DNA of 29,811 nt from CAYOEZ01 sp964402955 (GCA_964402955.1 CAYOEZ010000028.1:1-29811); one strand, 5' to 3'; shown: positions 16,098-23,517, counted from the first letter of the stretch. Numbers and translations: made by a program. The notes: generated by a model not told the origin, from the sequence alone.

Positions 16098-16844
16098 ATG
16101 AGCGGTGCTACGAGCGTCAGACCCAATCTGTCATTCCTGGCCTGGGCCAGGTCGCGACTTGCTTCTCTTCTGGACTTACCTCAGAGGCTTGGCCCGCTGC
16201 TGCGTATCGCGCCGGCAACGGTCAGCGTGACGACCTGCGCCGCTGTACCCGCCCGTCCGTCTGCCAACGAAGCAGGCGTCGCTTATGCGATTGCACAGCG
16301 ATCGGGCGGCGTCAGTTCTCCCCCGGTAATGCCGGCGACATTGCCTCCCCTTGCGCCACCCATGCCTTTGACAATGCCCACGGCGCCCACATTCGATTTT
16401 CTCAACACACCGTTCAGTTTCGCTAAGCAAGGCGCTTACCATCTCATGGTCGATGTCTTCTTCAACGCCCGCCACTATGTGGCCATCGATGGTCGTCGTG
16501 GCCCCATCCACAGCCATTCATTCCGGCTACAGGTGCGTTGCGCCGGCGAGTCGCTCGATCGGAATCAGTGCGTCGCAGGCTTCGCCGATATCAAGCGCGC
16601 CGGCGAGCAGGTTGTGGCGCCGTTCGGCAACCAATTACTCAACGAGATGCCCATCTTTGCCGGCCTGCAACCGACGTCAGAATGTCTGGTCACGGTCATT
16701 GCTCATCAGCTTGCTCCCCGTCTGCGCGCCTTACCCGTTCACCTGACATCGGTCACGCTGTGGGAAACGCCATCAGTATCTATCACCTACACACCGGTGT
16801 GTGGCCACCGTTCCAGCGGCGAGGCTCCCGCCGCCTATGGCTAG
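16098..16844 (+). CDS. 6-pyruvoyl tetrahydropterin synthase-related protein, XrtG-associated
   Basis: A 248-aa protein. The first ~100 residues are low-complexity Pro/Ala-rich sequence; residues ~108-235 match the 6-pyruvoyl tetrahydropterin synthase / QueD fold. Three putative zinc ligands are present: His126 (NARHYV), His138 and His140 (IHSHSF). Further signatures are VAGFADIK, LNEMPIF, PTSE and a final VTLWETPSVSITY. The catalytic Cys expected a few residues before the HxH pair is absent (DGRRGPIH), so it is unlikely to make pterins. The small family TIGR03112 co-occurs with exosortase XrtG and its glycosyltransferase; both lie downstream here. ATG 16098 has AGAGG 7 bp upstream. It overlaps the next gene by 8 bp. 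Confidence 0.85.
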   Translation: MSGATSVRPNLSFLAWARSRLASLLDLPQRLGPLLRIAPATVSVTTCAAVPARPSANEAGVAYAIAQRSGGVSSPPVMPATLPPLAPPMPLTMPTAPTFDFLNTPFSFAKQGAYHLMVDVFFNARHYVAIDGRRGPIHSHSFRLQVRCAGESLDRNQCVAGFADIKRAGEQVVAPFGNQLLNEMPIFAGLQPTSECLVTVIAHQLAPRLRALPVHLTSVTLWETPSVSITYTPVCGHRSSGEAPAAYG

Positions 16845-19800
16845 GAGCGCCACAGCGACGCGCCTGCTTTCGGCGCTTGCCCTGCCTCTCGCTGTGCTGG
16901 CAGTCACAGCAAGCGCGTTGCTGGCCTACCGTCAGGTCATTCCCGGCCTGGCTGGCGCCGATGTATATCCCTGGGGCTCCGACACCTGGGGCCACCTGTT
17001 CAAGACGCTCTATCTCCTGCGCGAGGTGCAGCAGGGGCAGATCTACCCCGACTTGCTGCCGACGTGGTATATGGGCTTACAAATGCTACGCTACCACGCC
17101 CCGCTCACTTATTACCTCATGTCTGCGCTCTATCTGTGGCTTGGCGACATCGTTTCCGCCGGCAACGTCTTCATCTTCCTTGCCGCCTGGCTGGGTGGCT
17201 TGTCTGTCCTCCCGTTCCGGCGCTGGACGGGGTGGCGCCCGGCGCTGCTGGCGGCGCTGCTCTACCCCTGGCTGCCTGACCATGTCCGAGTCGCCTTTGC
17301 CGAGGGTAACCTGCCGCGCGTGCTGGCTGCGGTCTGGCTGCCGCTGGCCATCTACTTCCTGGCTCAACTCATGCTTAAGCCCGACAACGGCGACAATCCC
17401 CGCCGCGCCATGTTTGGCCTGATCGTCAGCGTTGCCCTTGTGGCACTGTCGCACGCCATGATGGGTGCGATTTTTGCTGTGTGCCTGACGCTGGCAGCCG
17501 TGGTCGGCGCGCTCTCATCACGCGTTACAGCGCGGCGGCTGGCGGCGGCGGTAGGCGGCGTTGCCGCAGGATTGGGTCTATCTGCTTGGTGGCTGCTGCC
17601 CAGCCTCACCGGCGGCATCACGTCAATCAACACAGGCGCCCTCAGCGATGCGGCGGCGCGCTTCTCACCGGCCGTGTCGCTCAACCCCACGCTGCGCTTC
17701 GGCAACCAGGAAACCTTCTACCTGAGCGTGGCGCTGTTTGTCGCAACGCTGGTAAGCCTGGCGCAGTGGTCGCGCCTGTCATCGCTGTCGCGCAGCCTGC
17801 TCATTAGCGGTCTGGTGGCGGCGTCGGTCAGCTTCGAGGGCGTTTATGGCCTGTTTGTGGCTCTGCCGCTACACCAGTTCTTGTGGCCAATTCGCTTTGC
17901 CAGCTTCGCCGGGCCGGCGTTGCTTCTGGGCGTGGTGGCGGCGCTGCCGGCATGGCGTTGGCGCACGCTGGCGGTGCTGGTCGCTGTGCTCATCTGTATC
18001 GATTTCATTCCGTCGGCGGCGCTGGCGCACGGGCGGGCGGCGCCGGCCGATGTCATCAGCGCGGCTGAGCGCCTGCGCGATCTGCCTGGGTGGCGTGTAG
18101 CCGTCGCCGACCTGAGCCGGCTGGGTTCCAGCCCCTCCTATTTTCTGACGGAGACTGCCGGTCGCGAACAGGTCTTCGGCTGGGCCTATCAGGGCGCGCA
18201 AACAGCGCGCGCCGTGGCCGCTCTCAACGAGGCGTTCGAGCGGGGCTTCATGGAGTATGTCAGCGACCGGCTCAACGCTCTGGGCGTGGACGATGTGCTG
18301 GTTGTGCCCACAACCGGTGTCTCTCCCGGCCTCGGCCAGGCGCTGGTTGCCAACGGGCTGAGTCTCGACATCTCGTACGGGCCACTTGACCTCTACCACC
18401 GCCAGGGAGCGCCGCGGGCGACGCTGGTTGAAGGCGCCGTCCTGGGCATCGGCGCCGGCGCCTATGACGCGGCCATGCTTTTCCCGCGCATTGTAGCCGG
18501 CGGCTCGCGCCAGGTGGATGACTACAGCCCGGCCGATCTGGCCGGCTATTCGACCCTTTACCTATCTGGTTTCTCCTGGAACAATCAGGCAAAAGCCGAG
18601 CGCCTGGTGCGCGACTTTGCTGCTGCGGGCGGGACGGTTGTCATCGACCTGACTGGAGCGCCGCGCGATCCTCTGGCGCGCGTGTCCAAGTTTCTTGGCG
18701 TCTACGCCGAGCCGGTGGTGCTCAACCACCCACTGACGATGAGCGGCGAGATGGGGGCATTTGCTTTCGCTCCATTCGACGCCGCCAACGTTCCCTGGCA
18801 TGCTTTTGTTCCCCAGGGCGTCTTTTCAACCAGCCTCACTTTTGACTATCTGGGAGAACGGGCAATCGGCCTTGCGTATCAGCAATCGGGCGCCGGGCGC
18901 ATCTGGTTCCTCGGCGCCAACCTGCCCTATCACGCCTTCCTGACGCGCGATGCGCAGGCTGTGCGCATTCTGGAGACAGTGCTTGGCGCACAGGCCGGGC
19001 AGCCCCCGGCGCGCCAGGAGACGCCTCTCGCCGGCTATCAGGCAGATGTCACCGGCTATCGCTTTTCCTATACGCTCGATCGCGACGGGCTACTGATCGT
19101 CCCCGTAGCACACCTGCCCGGCCTGACCGCAAAGATCGATGGCCAGCCCGTCGCCACGATGGCACTCGACACGCTCGTCGGGCTGCGTGCGCCTGCCGGT
19201 GAGCATCAGGTGGAACTTCTTGTTCGCCCAACGCCGATCTACACGATTGGCGCAGGTATTTCACTGCTGGTGGTGATATTTATGCTTGCTTTTCTTCCCC
19301 CCTGGCGACGCTGGCGCGCCGGTCGCTCTGGCCGAAGCGGTCGTGTGGCCGCTCTGGCCGGTCTCGTCCTGGCAATGTGGCTGGCAGTGTGCCCGGCGGC
19401 GCAGGCGGCAGGGCCGATCGTGATCGACGGCAGCTTCGGCGACTGGTCGGGGCAGCCCAACATCGGCGACCCGCAGGGCGATTCCAGCGACAAAGATCAG
19501 GACTTGCAGGTGCTCTACTGGGCCAACAACCCCGACGACGCCACCATGTACTGGATGATCCAGCGTTACCCGCCGCAGAGCAACAAGGCTGTGACCTACT
19601 ACATCCGCGTCGACAACAACAACGACGGCGTCTATGACCAGACCGTCACGGTGACATACAAGGCCCAGCCAAATGGCGCCGATGTAACCGTCAGTTCGGG
19701 CGGCCGCGGCGCCGGCGAGCCGTGGGACGACACAGGCAAGCAAGGAGCGCAGCGTGTCGAAATCGCCGTTCCTTTCTCCAGCCTGGGCATTACCATTCAT

Positions 19801-19959
19801 TCGACCATTCGTTTCAAGGTGGAGAGCCAGACCGACAGCAGCGCCGACGTGCAGTATTCGCCGGTGCCAACTCTCGGGATTCCAGTGCTGGTCGGGCTGG
19901 CGGCAATAGCAATTCTGGCAGTGTGGTGGACCGTGGGGAGAAAGCAGTGGCGTCGCTGA
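16837..19959 (+). CDS. PTPS_related giant membrane protein fused to an exosortase-substrate-like tail
   Basis: A 1040-aa membrane protein of the PTPS_related (PF10131-like) type found with XrtG. Residues 1-400 have about ten transmembrane helices and a GT-C-like outer loop WGSDTWGH (46-53). An outer domain follows that includes a GATase-like stretch (DLAGYSTLYLSGFSW, GGTVVIDLTG), then a YfhO-like end and a helix near 807-827. Residues ~836-858 then look like a fresh signal peptide ending AAQAAG. Next come a ~150-residue ectodomain beginning IVIDGSFGDWSGQP and a C-terminal PVPTLG motif, hydrophobic helix and GRKQWRR, the architecture of exosortase sorting signals. ATG 16837 is preferred (GGCGAGG upstream) to GTG 16801. 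The exosortase gene overlaps the 3' end by 13 bp. Confidence 0.85.
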   Translation: MARSATATRLLSALALPLAVLAVTASALLAYRQVIPGLAGADVYPWGSDTWGHLFKTLYLLREVQQGQIYPDLLPTWYMGLQMLRYHAPLTYYLMSALYLWLGDIVSAGNVFIFLAAWLGGLSVLPFRRWTGWRPALLAALLYPWLPDHVRVAFAEGNLPRVLAAVWLPLAIYFLAQLMLKPDNGDNPRRAMFGLIVSVALVALSHAMMGAIFAVCLTLAAVVGALSSRVTARRLAAAVGGVAAGLGLSAWWLLPSLTGGITSINTGALSDAAARFSPAVSLNPTLRFGNQETFYLSVALFVATLVSLAQWSRLSSLSRSLLISGLVAASVSFEGVYGLFVALPLHQFLWPIRFASFAGPALLLGVVAALPAWRWRTLAVLVAVLICIDFIPSAALAHGRAAPADVISAAERLRDLPGWRVAVADLSRLGSSPSYFLTETAGREQVFGWAYQGAQTARAVAALNEAFERGFMEYVSDRLNALGVDDVLVVPTTGVSPGLGQALVANGLSLDISYGPLDLYHRQGAPRATLVEGAVLGIGAGAYDAAMLFPRIVAGGSRQVDDYSPADLAGYSTLYLSGFSWNNQAKAERLVRDFAAAGGTVVIDLTGAPRDPLARVSKFLGVYAEPVVLNHPLTMSGEMGAFAFAPFDAANVPWHAFVPQGVFSTSLTFDYLGERAIGLAYQQSGAGRIWFLGANLPYHAFLTRDAQAVRILETVLGAQAGQPPARQETPLAGYQADVTGYRFSYTLDRDGLLIVPVAHLPGLTAKIDGQPVATMALDTLVGLRAPAGEHQVELLVRPTPIYTIGAGISLLVVIFMLAFLPPWRRWRAGRSGRSGRVAALAGLVLAMWLAVCPAAQAAGPIVIDGSFGDWSGQPNIGDPQGDSSDKDQDLQVLYWANNPDDATMYWMIQRYPPQSNKAVTYYIRVDNNNDGVYDQTVTVTYKAQPNGADVTVSSGGRGAGEPWDDTGKQGAQRVEIAVPFSSLGITIHSTIRFKVESQTDSSADVQYSPVPTLGIPVLVGLAAIAILAVWWTVGRKQWRR

Positions 19960-20561
19960 TTGCGCTGGGCCTTGTGCTGCTGTGGCTCGCGGGGGTATTG
20001 TTTTTTCATAGCCAGCGCATCTGGCTGCTCTACTATGTGCTGGGGGCGATCGGTCTGGCGCTGATCCTGGTCTACGTCGGGCAGCATTTTGTGCCGCGCG
20101 TCATCGGCTTTGAGGCATTGACAGCCTACGGCGCTCACTACAGCGCCAACGCTCTGGGCATTCCCACGCGCATCTTCCAGGCCGCGCCCGATACCGTGCT
20201 GGTGATGGTCATCGCCCAGGAAATCGGCTGGACGGCGCTGCAGGTGGGCGTGGAGTGCTCTGGCCTGCTGGAGACGGCGATTCTTGTTGGCCTGCTGGCG
20301 TTCTACCCGGGCTGGACGGTGCGACGCCGCCTGGCGTTGATCGCCTGCGGTGTCGTTGCCACCTATGTGGCAAACATCGGGCGCATGTTGATTATCATTG
20401 TGATCATGCACTCGATGGGTAAAGACTGGCTGCTGGTTGCGCACACGCTGGTGGGCAAGTTCGTCTTCTTCCTCTTCATCGTCATCATCTACTGGTTTCT
20501 GCTAACGCGGCCAACGATCACACATCTGGGCAAGCAGCTTCGTGCCAAGGAGCAAGCATGA
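19947..20561 (+). CDS. xrtG: Exosortase/archaeosortase family protein, XrtG type
   Basis: A 204-aa integral membrane transpeptidase-like protein that would cleave C-terminal sorting signals on the outer side of the membrane and transfer the substrate. It has five to seven hydrophobic helices. The family catalytic set is visible: Cys104 in GVECSGLLET, Arg146 in VANIGRMLI and His166 in LLVAHTLVGKF. GTG 19947 is chosen because GGGGAG lies 6 bp upstream and the first helix follows at once; it overlaps the preceding gene by 13 bp. The next gene overlaps as ATGA. Its neighbours, a PTPS-related protein and a family 2 glycosyltransferase, are the diagnostic partners of XrtG (TIGR03110) rather than of EPS-type exosortases. 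Confidence 0.85.
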   Translation: MASLIALGLVLLWLAGVLFFHSQRIWLLYYVLGAIGLALILVYVGQHFVPRVIGFEALTAYGAHYSANALGIPTRIFQAAPDTVLVMVIAQEIGWTALQVGVECSGLLETAILVGLLAFYPGWTVRRRLALIACGVVATYVANIGRMLIIIVIMHSMGKDWLLVAHTLVGKFVFFLFIVIIYWFLLTRPTITHLGKQLRAKEQA

Positions 20562-21907
20562 ACAACACGCTCCTGCCGTTTGTCGCCTTCTGGGGCGTCT
20601 GGCTGATCATCCCCATGCTGCTCGACGGTGTGGCGACGCTGGTCAACCTGATTGGCGGGTGGTGGGTTAGCCGCCGCCGCTCGCGGCTCTTGCCTCTCGA
20701 CAACCTCACTTTCTACCCGTTCGTCAGCATCCTCGTGCCCGTCTACAACGGGCAGCACACGCTGGGGTTATGCCTGCACGCGCTGCGCCGGCAGAGCTAC
20801 CCGCACAGCAAGATGGACATCATCGTCATCAACAACGGCAGTACCGACGCCACATTCGAGGTTTTCGACGCCGAGCAAAACCAGCCTTTCGACGGAAGCA
20901 TGAGCTGGCTTTCCATTCTCGACAAAGGCAAGTCGTGGGCGCTCAACGCAGGCATTCATCTGGCGCGCGGCTCGCTCATTTTCAACGTGGACGCCGATAC
21001 CGTGCTCGACCCCGACGCGGTCCTGAACATGGTGCGCGCCTTCGAGGCGGACCCGCGCCTGGCCAGCGCCACCGGCGCCATCGAGGTGTTGCCTCCTTCC
21101 GGCGCAGCGCCCAGCATCATGCAGATTGTCCTGGCCGAGTGCGAGTATCTGGAGTATCTGGCATCTTTTAAGATCGGTCGCGTCTACCAATCGCTCAACG
21201 ACAGCCTCTACACGCTGGCCGGCGCCTTTTGCGCCTTCCGGCGTGATGTGCTGCTGCGCACGTTTCTCTATAGCCAGCAGACAGTCACCGAAGACACCGA
21301 CCTCACCTTTGAGCTGCACGAACGCTCGGGCAAAGATCGCCTGGCCTGCGTGCCCGAGGCAACCGCCTTTGTGCACCCCGTGCCCGGGCTGGGCGCGCTC
21401 TATTCACAGCGTGTGCGCTGGCAGCGCGGCCAGCTCGAAGTGATGGCGCGCCACCAGAAGCTGATGCGGCGCGGCGGCTTCTTCTGCCTGCGCGGACTGT
21501 CGCTGCAACGTCTGCTGATGGTTGACCACACGCTGAGTTTCCCGCGCATGGCCTGGTTCTTCTTTCTGCCTGCGCTCGTTTTCTTCGACTATTCGCTCGA
21601 GCTTGTGCTGACCGGCTTCATGGCTACCTATGTGCTCTATGCGGCGATCGAGGGGCTGTGGGTGCTCGTAACATATCTGGTGAGCGAGCCGGAGGCGCGC
21701 CGGCGCTTGCGCCGCAGTTGGTGGCTTTTCCTGGCAACGCCCGTCTACCGCTTCGTTGTCTTCTGGTTCCGCCTGGCCGGATTCCTGGCCGCCCAGGCCG
21801 AGCCACCCTCATGGCGCGTGGTTGACCCGCTGACGGCAACGCGGGCCGGCCTGGAGCGCATCTGGCAGCGCGTGCAAGCGTGGCGTCTTATGCTCAAACG
21901 ATCGTAA
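20558..21907 (+). CDS. XrtG-associated family 2 glycosyltransferase
   Basis: A 449-aa membrane glycosyltransferase. An N-terminal helix (residues ~5-35) precedes a cytoplasmic GT-A domain: VSILVPVYNG (donor-binding strand), INNGSTD, DxD-type NVDADT (about residues 142-147), the acceptor/catalytic TEDTDL motif and QRVRW, the Q/RxxRW signature of processive enzymes. Two to three C-terminal helices follow (~325-395). It would polymerise or flip a nucleotide-sugar-derived glycan across the membrane. It fits the small clade TIGR03111, tied to exosortase G. The ATG overlaps the exosortase stop (ATGA), so the four genes form one tightly coupled operon. A glycan made here could be the attachment target for the exosortase substrate; that is inference. 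Confidence 0.88.
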   Translation: MNNTLLPFVAFWGVWLIIPMLLDGVATLVNLIGGWWVSRRRSRLLPLDNLTFYPFVSILVPVYNGQHTLGLCLHALRRQSYPHSKMDIIVINNGSTDATFEVFDAEQNQPFDGSMSWLSILDKGKSWALNAGIHLARGSLIFNVDADTVLDPDAVLNMVRAFEADPRLASATGAIEVLPPSGAAPSIMQIVLAECEYLEYLASFKIGRVYQSLNDSLYTLAGAFCAFRRDVLLRTFLYSQQTVTEDTDLTFELHERSGKDRLACVPEATAFVHPVPGLGALYSQRVRWQRGQLEVMARHQKLMRRGGFFCLRGLSLQRLLMVDHTLSFPRMAWFFFLPALVFFDYSLELVLTGFMATYVLYAAIEGLWVLVTYLVSEPEARRRLRRSWWLFLATPVYRFVVFWFRLAGFLAAQAEPPSWRVVDPLTATRAGLERIWQRVQAWRLMLKRS

Positions 21908-21944
21908 CTCGTTCAGCGTCCATCCATCACACACGAGAACCGTG

Positions 21945-22043
21945 ATGCGCTTTGCTGGCTGGTATGCAATGATTGTTGGCTTCATGTTGCTCGGGCAGCG
22001 GGCTTTCTTTCTCGCGGCCAGGCCGACGTCGCTATCATCCTGA
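21945..22043 (+). pseudogene. Short membrane-protein fragment before the IS remnant
   Basis: A 32-codon frame reading MRFAGWYAMIVGFMLLGQRA and FFLAARPTS before a TGA. It resembles the first helix of a small multi-pass membrane protein. The frame ends about 28 bp before the left end of an insertion sequence remnant, so it may be the 5' stump of a gene lost by insertion or deletion. No clear ribosome binding site. Confidence 0.3.
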
Positions 22044-22070
22044 TTACCAGGCAAAGAATCTATGTTAGGA

Positions 22071-22489
22071 ACAACTGAAAAGTGGACTGGTTTCGGCTTC
22101 AAAAGTGGACTGGTCTCCGTGTCACTTGTGGACATTGAAGTCCCCAAGAGGGAAGGCAACGGACTGGACCATCTTCTCTCGCCACCAAATGCGGACTTCC
22201 ATGACGTTCATGATGACATCAGGGACCAGTAGAGGATCGAGAACTCCCCTGGTTCGCGGCGATACGCAGCCAGAAGAATGAAAACCCGCGATTTGCTGAT
22301 GTCCAGGATGTCTTCCACCTCTGCTCGTGTCATGGTGGCCTGAGAATACTGCTGGAGCAGGGTCTTGACATGCTCTGTGGCGAAACGTCTGTGCATCTGT
22401 GTCACGGGGGCCCTCTCAACCACATGATGCAGAGGAGTCTACCACCAGCAGTCCACTTTTGAAGCATCAACTGTCCATGTTTCAGTTGT
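22071..22489. mobile_element. Internally deleted insertion sequence with ~42-bp inverted ends
   Basis: The left end (22071-22113) and right end (22450-22489) are imperfect inverted repeats. Each outward end begins ACAACTGAAA, followed by two spaced copies of a TGGAC-type motif (AAAAGTGGACTG in the inner copy). The ends enclose only about 335 bp, with N-terminal and C-terminal transposase fragments on the minus strand. This is the structure of a deletion derivative, mobilisable only in trans. No convincing target duplication was seen. Confidence 0.75.
22122..22396 (-). pseudogene. Transposase remnant (N-terminal HTH plus C-terminal stub)
   Basis: The first frame (MHRRFATEHVKTLLQQYSQA, then MTRAEVEDILDISKSRVFILL) is the N-terminal helix-turn-helix of an integrase-core-type transposase. 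It runs to a stop at 22208. A second frame overlapping it in +1 register (MNVMEVRIWWREKMVQSVAF, ending LGDFNVHK at 22122) looks like the extreme C-terminus. The DDE catalytic core between them is gone. The open frame reaches 22423. Confidence 0.6.
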
Positions 22490-22512
22490 AGCTGACAAGT
22501 CAATCCGCCCCC

Positions 22513-22541
22513 TTGACACGCTTCTGTAATCATGATATAAT
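22513..22541 (+). promoter_or_regulatory. Perfect consensus sigma-70 promoter
   Basis: TTGACA (22513-22518), exactly 17 bp, TATAAT (22536-22541), 23 bp beyond the end of the IS remnant. It should drive the cupin gene with a leader of about 160 nt. Confidence 0.85.
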
Positions 22542-22706
22542 ATAAGTACCGTAGTCAACATAGAGACAGCGTAAAGATCCCGCCAGCAGCCGGAGCGCAC
22601 GGGCGCCCGGCAGACAATCTCCAGGAGTGTCGCTCAAGGGCCTGCGCTCTGTGCTCGCACTACGCCCAGGTCCCATTCTGAGTTATCGTCAAACAGGAGG
22701 TACAAC

Positions 22707-23066
22707 ATGGCGAAGTCGGAACGCAAGAGCTTTGGAAAGCCCGATGAGGTGCGGGAGTTCCCGCGGGGACGATTGGAACTCATCAAAGTCGGCGGTGCTA
22801 CGGTTGGTCGCGCCACCTTTCAGCCAGGATGGAGATGGTCAACCTCGCTCCAGCCCCTTGTCAAGACCAAGAGCTGCGAAGTTGCACACTTCCAGTATCA
22901 CCTTTCAGGCGTGCTGAAGGTCGTGATGGACGACGGAACTGAGCATGAGTGCCGGGCCGGTGACGTTTCACTCCTCCCCTCAGGCCATGATGCCTGGGTC
23001 GTTGGGAATGAGCCGGCCGTGGTCGTGGATTTCCAAGGGATGATCGAATACGCAAAGGCAAAGTAG
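22707..23066 (+). CDS. Cupin-domain protein
   Basis: A 119-aa single-domain cupin, probably cytoplasmic. The double-stranded beta-helix motifs are partly visible: HFQYHLSGVLKVVMDDGTEHE (motif 1 region), GDVSLLPSGHDAWVVGNEPA (motif 2). The usual metal-binding HxH pair of motif 1 is reduced to isolated histidines, so metal binding is uncertain. The start is ATG 22707 with AGGAGG 6 bp upstream. Expression should be high given the consensus promoter and ribosome binding site. An 18-bp hairpin follows. It may bind a small effector or act as a simple isomerase; nothing nearby fixes a substrate. Confidence 0.85.
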   Translation: MAKSERKSFGKPDEVREFPRGRLELIKVGGATVGRATFQPGWRWSTSLQPLVKTKSCEVAHFQYHLSGVLKVVMDDGTEHECRAGDVSLLPSGHDAWVVGNEPAVVVDFQGMIEYAKAK

Positions 23067-23114
23067 CTGGGTCCTGCTCGTTCTGCCTCGTCACGGCATG
23101 GGCCAGCCAAGGAA

Positions 23115-23156
23115 CGATTGCAGCGGACGACGATGACACGTCGTCCGCTGCAATCG
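23115..23156. terminator. Long perfect hairpin after the cupin gene
   Basis: 18-bp perfect stem (CGATTGCAGCGGACGACG and its complement) with loop ATGACA, about 50 bp after the cupin stop. No T-run, so it may terminate through Rho-independent pausing or protect the mRNA 3' end. Confidence 0.6.
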
Positions 23157-23253
23157 CGTCGAGGCGCGCTGTATAACCCCGCTGCAGGCGCTCCCCAGAG
23201 CCTGTAGTTCTACCTCAAGAATGACCGTCTAGCGCCCATGCGCTGTGTCGCAC

Positions 23254-23278
23254 ACCTACAGATGAAAGCCGTGTAGGT
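23254..23278. repeat. Small REP-like hairpin
   Basis: ACCTACA and TGTAGGT form a stem around 11 nt, with outer GTGTC / GACAC repeats. It shares TGTAGGTCGGC with the element at 15143-15215. The rest of 23157-23315 shows nothing else recognisable. Confidence 0.4.
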
Positions 23279-23315
23279 CGGCGTTCGGCGGCGTGACACA
23301 CGGGCAAAACATCTA

Positions 23316-23344
23316 TTGACAAAGTGCTACATACATGCTACAAT
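23316..23344 (+). promoter_or_regulatory. Promoter of a short leader/sRNA unit
   Basis: TTGACA (23316-23321), 17 bp, TACAAT (23339-23344); only one base away from consensus. The predicted start is near 23351, just before a full-length Shine-Dalgarno. Confidence 0.8.
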
Positions 23345-23373
23345 GTTGACAACGAAAAAGGAGGTGATGCCCT

Positions 23374-23418
23374 ATGAGTAATTCCAGTCGGGGCATCCTG
23401 GGAGGCGAAGCCTCCTAG
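23374..23418 (+). CDS. 14-residue leader peptide
   Basis: ORF MSNSSRGILGGEAS. AAGGAGGTGAT (23358-23368), nearly the full complement of the 16S rRNA 3' end, lies directly upstream, and a strong promoter 30 bp above it. The second half of the ORF and its TAG are built into a 15-bp hairpin (23392-23424). The peptide is too short to be recognised. Codon content shows no run of one amino acid, so classic amino-acid attenuation is not indicated. Confidence 0.55.
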   Translation: MSNSSRGILGGEAS

Positions 23419-23424
23419 GATGCC
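23392..23424 (+). promoter_or_regulatory. Switch-like hairpin overlapping the leader ORF
   Basis: GGCATCCTGGGAGGC pairs with GCCTCCTAGGATGCC (15 bp with one G-U) around a GAA triloop. The 5' arm can instead pair GGGCATC (23391-23397) with GATGCCC (23366-23372), which lies between the Shine-Dalgarno and the start codon. CCTCCT (23411-23416) also matches AGGAGG (23359-23364). These pairings exclude one another. Confidence 0.6.
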
Positions 23425-23448
23425 GGATCTGCTCGGTGCACGAAAGGG

Positions 23449-23480
23449 AGCCCCGGACCGGTAACGGTTCGGGGCTTTCC
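23449..23480 (+). terminator. Terminator of the leader unit
   Basis: AGCCCCGGACCG pairs with CGGTTCGGGGCT (12 bp, one G-U) around GTAA, followed by TTCC. It ends a transcript of about 130 nt and precedes the promoter of the next gene by only a few bases. Confidence 0.65.
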
Positions 23481-23488
23481 GCGTCATC

Positions 23489-23517
23489 TCGACAGCGACG
23501 CAGCAACATGCTATAAT
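23489..23517 (+). promoter_or_regulatory. Promoter of the GT39-like gene
   Basis: TCGACA (23489-23494), 17 bp, TATAAT (23512-23517). Predicted start near 23524, about 40 nt before the chosen ATG. Confidence 0.65.

Noticed and set aside
15856..16101. 81-aa frame upstream of the PTPS-like gene
   Set aside because: Its start lies inside the XrtG operon promoter, so the full frame cannot be translated; only a shorter internal version remains possible.
21809..22159. 116-aa minus-strand frame after the glycosyltransferase
   Set aside because: It overlaps the glycosyltransferase 3' end and the IS left end and has no family resemblance.
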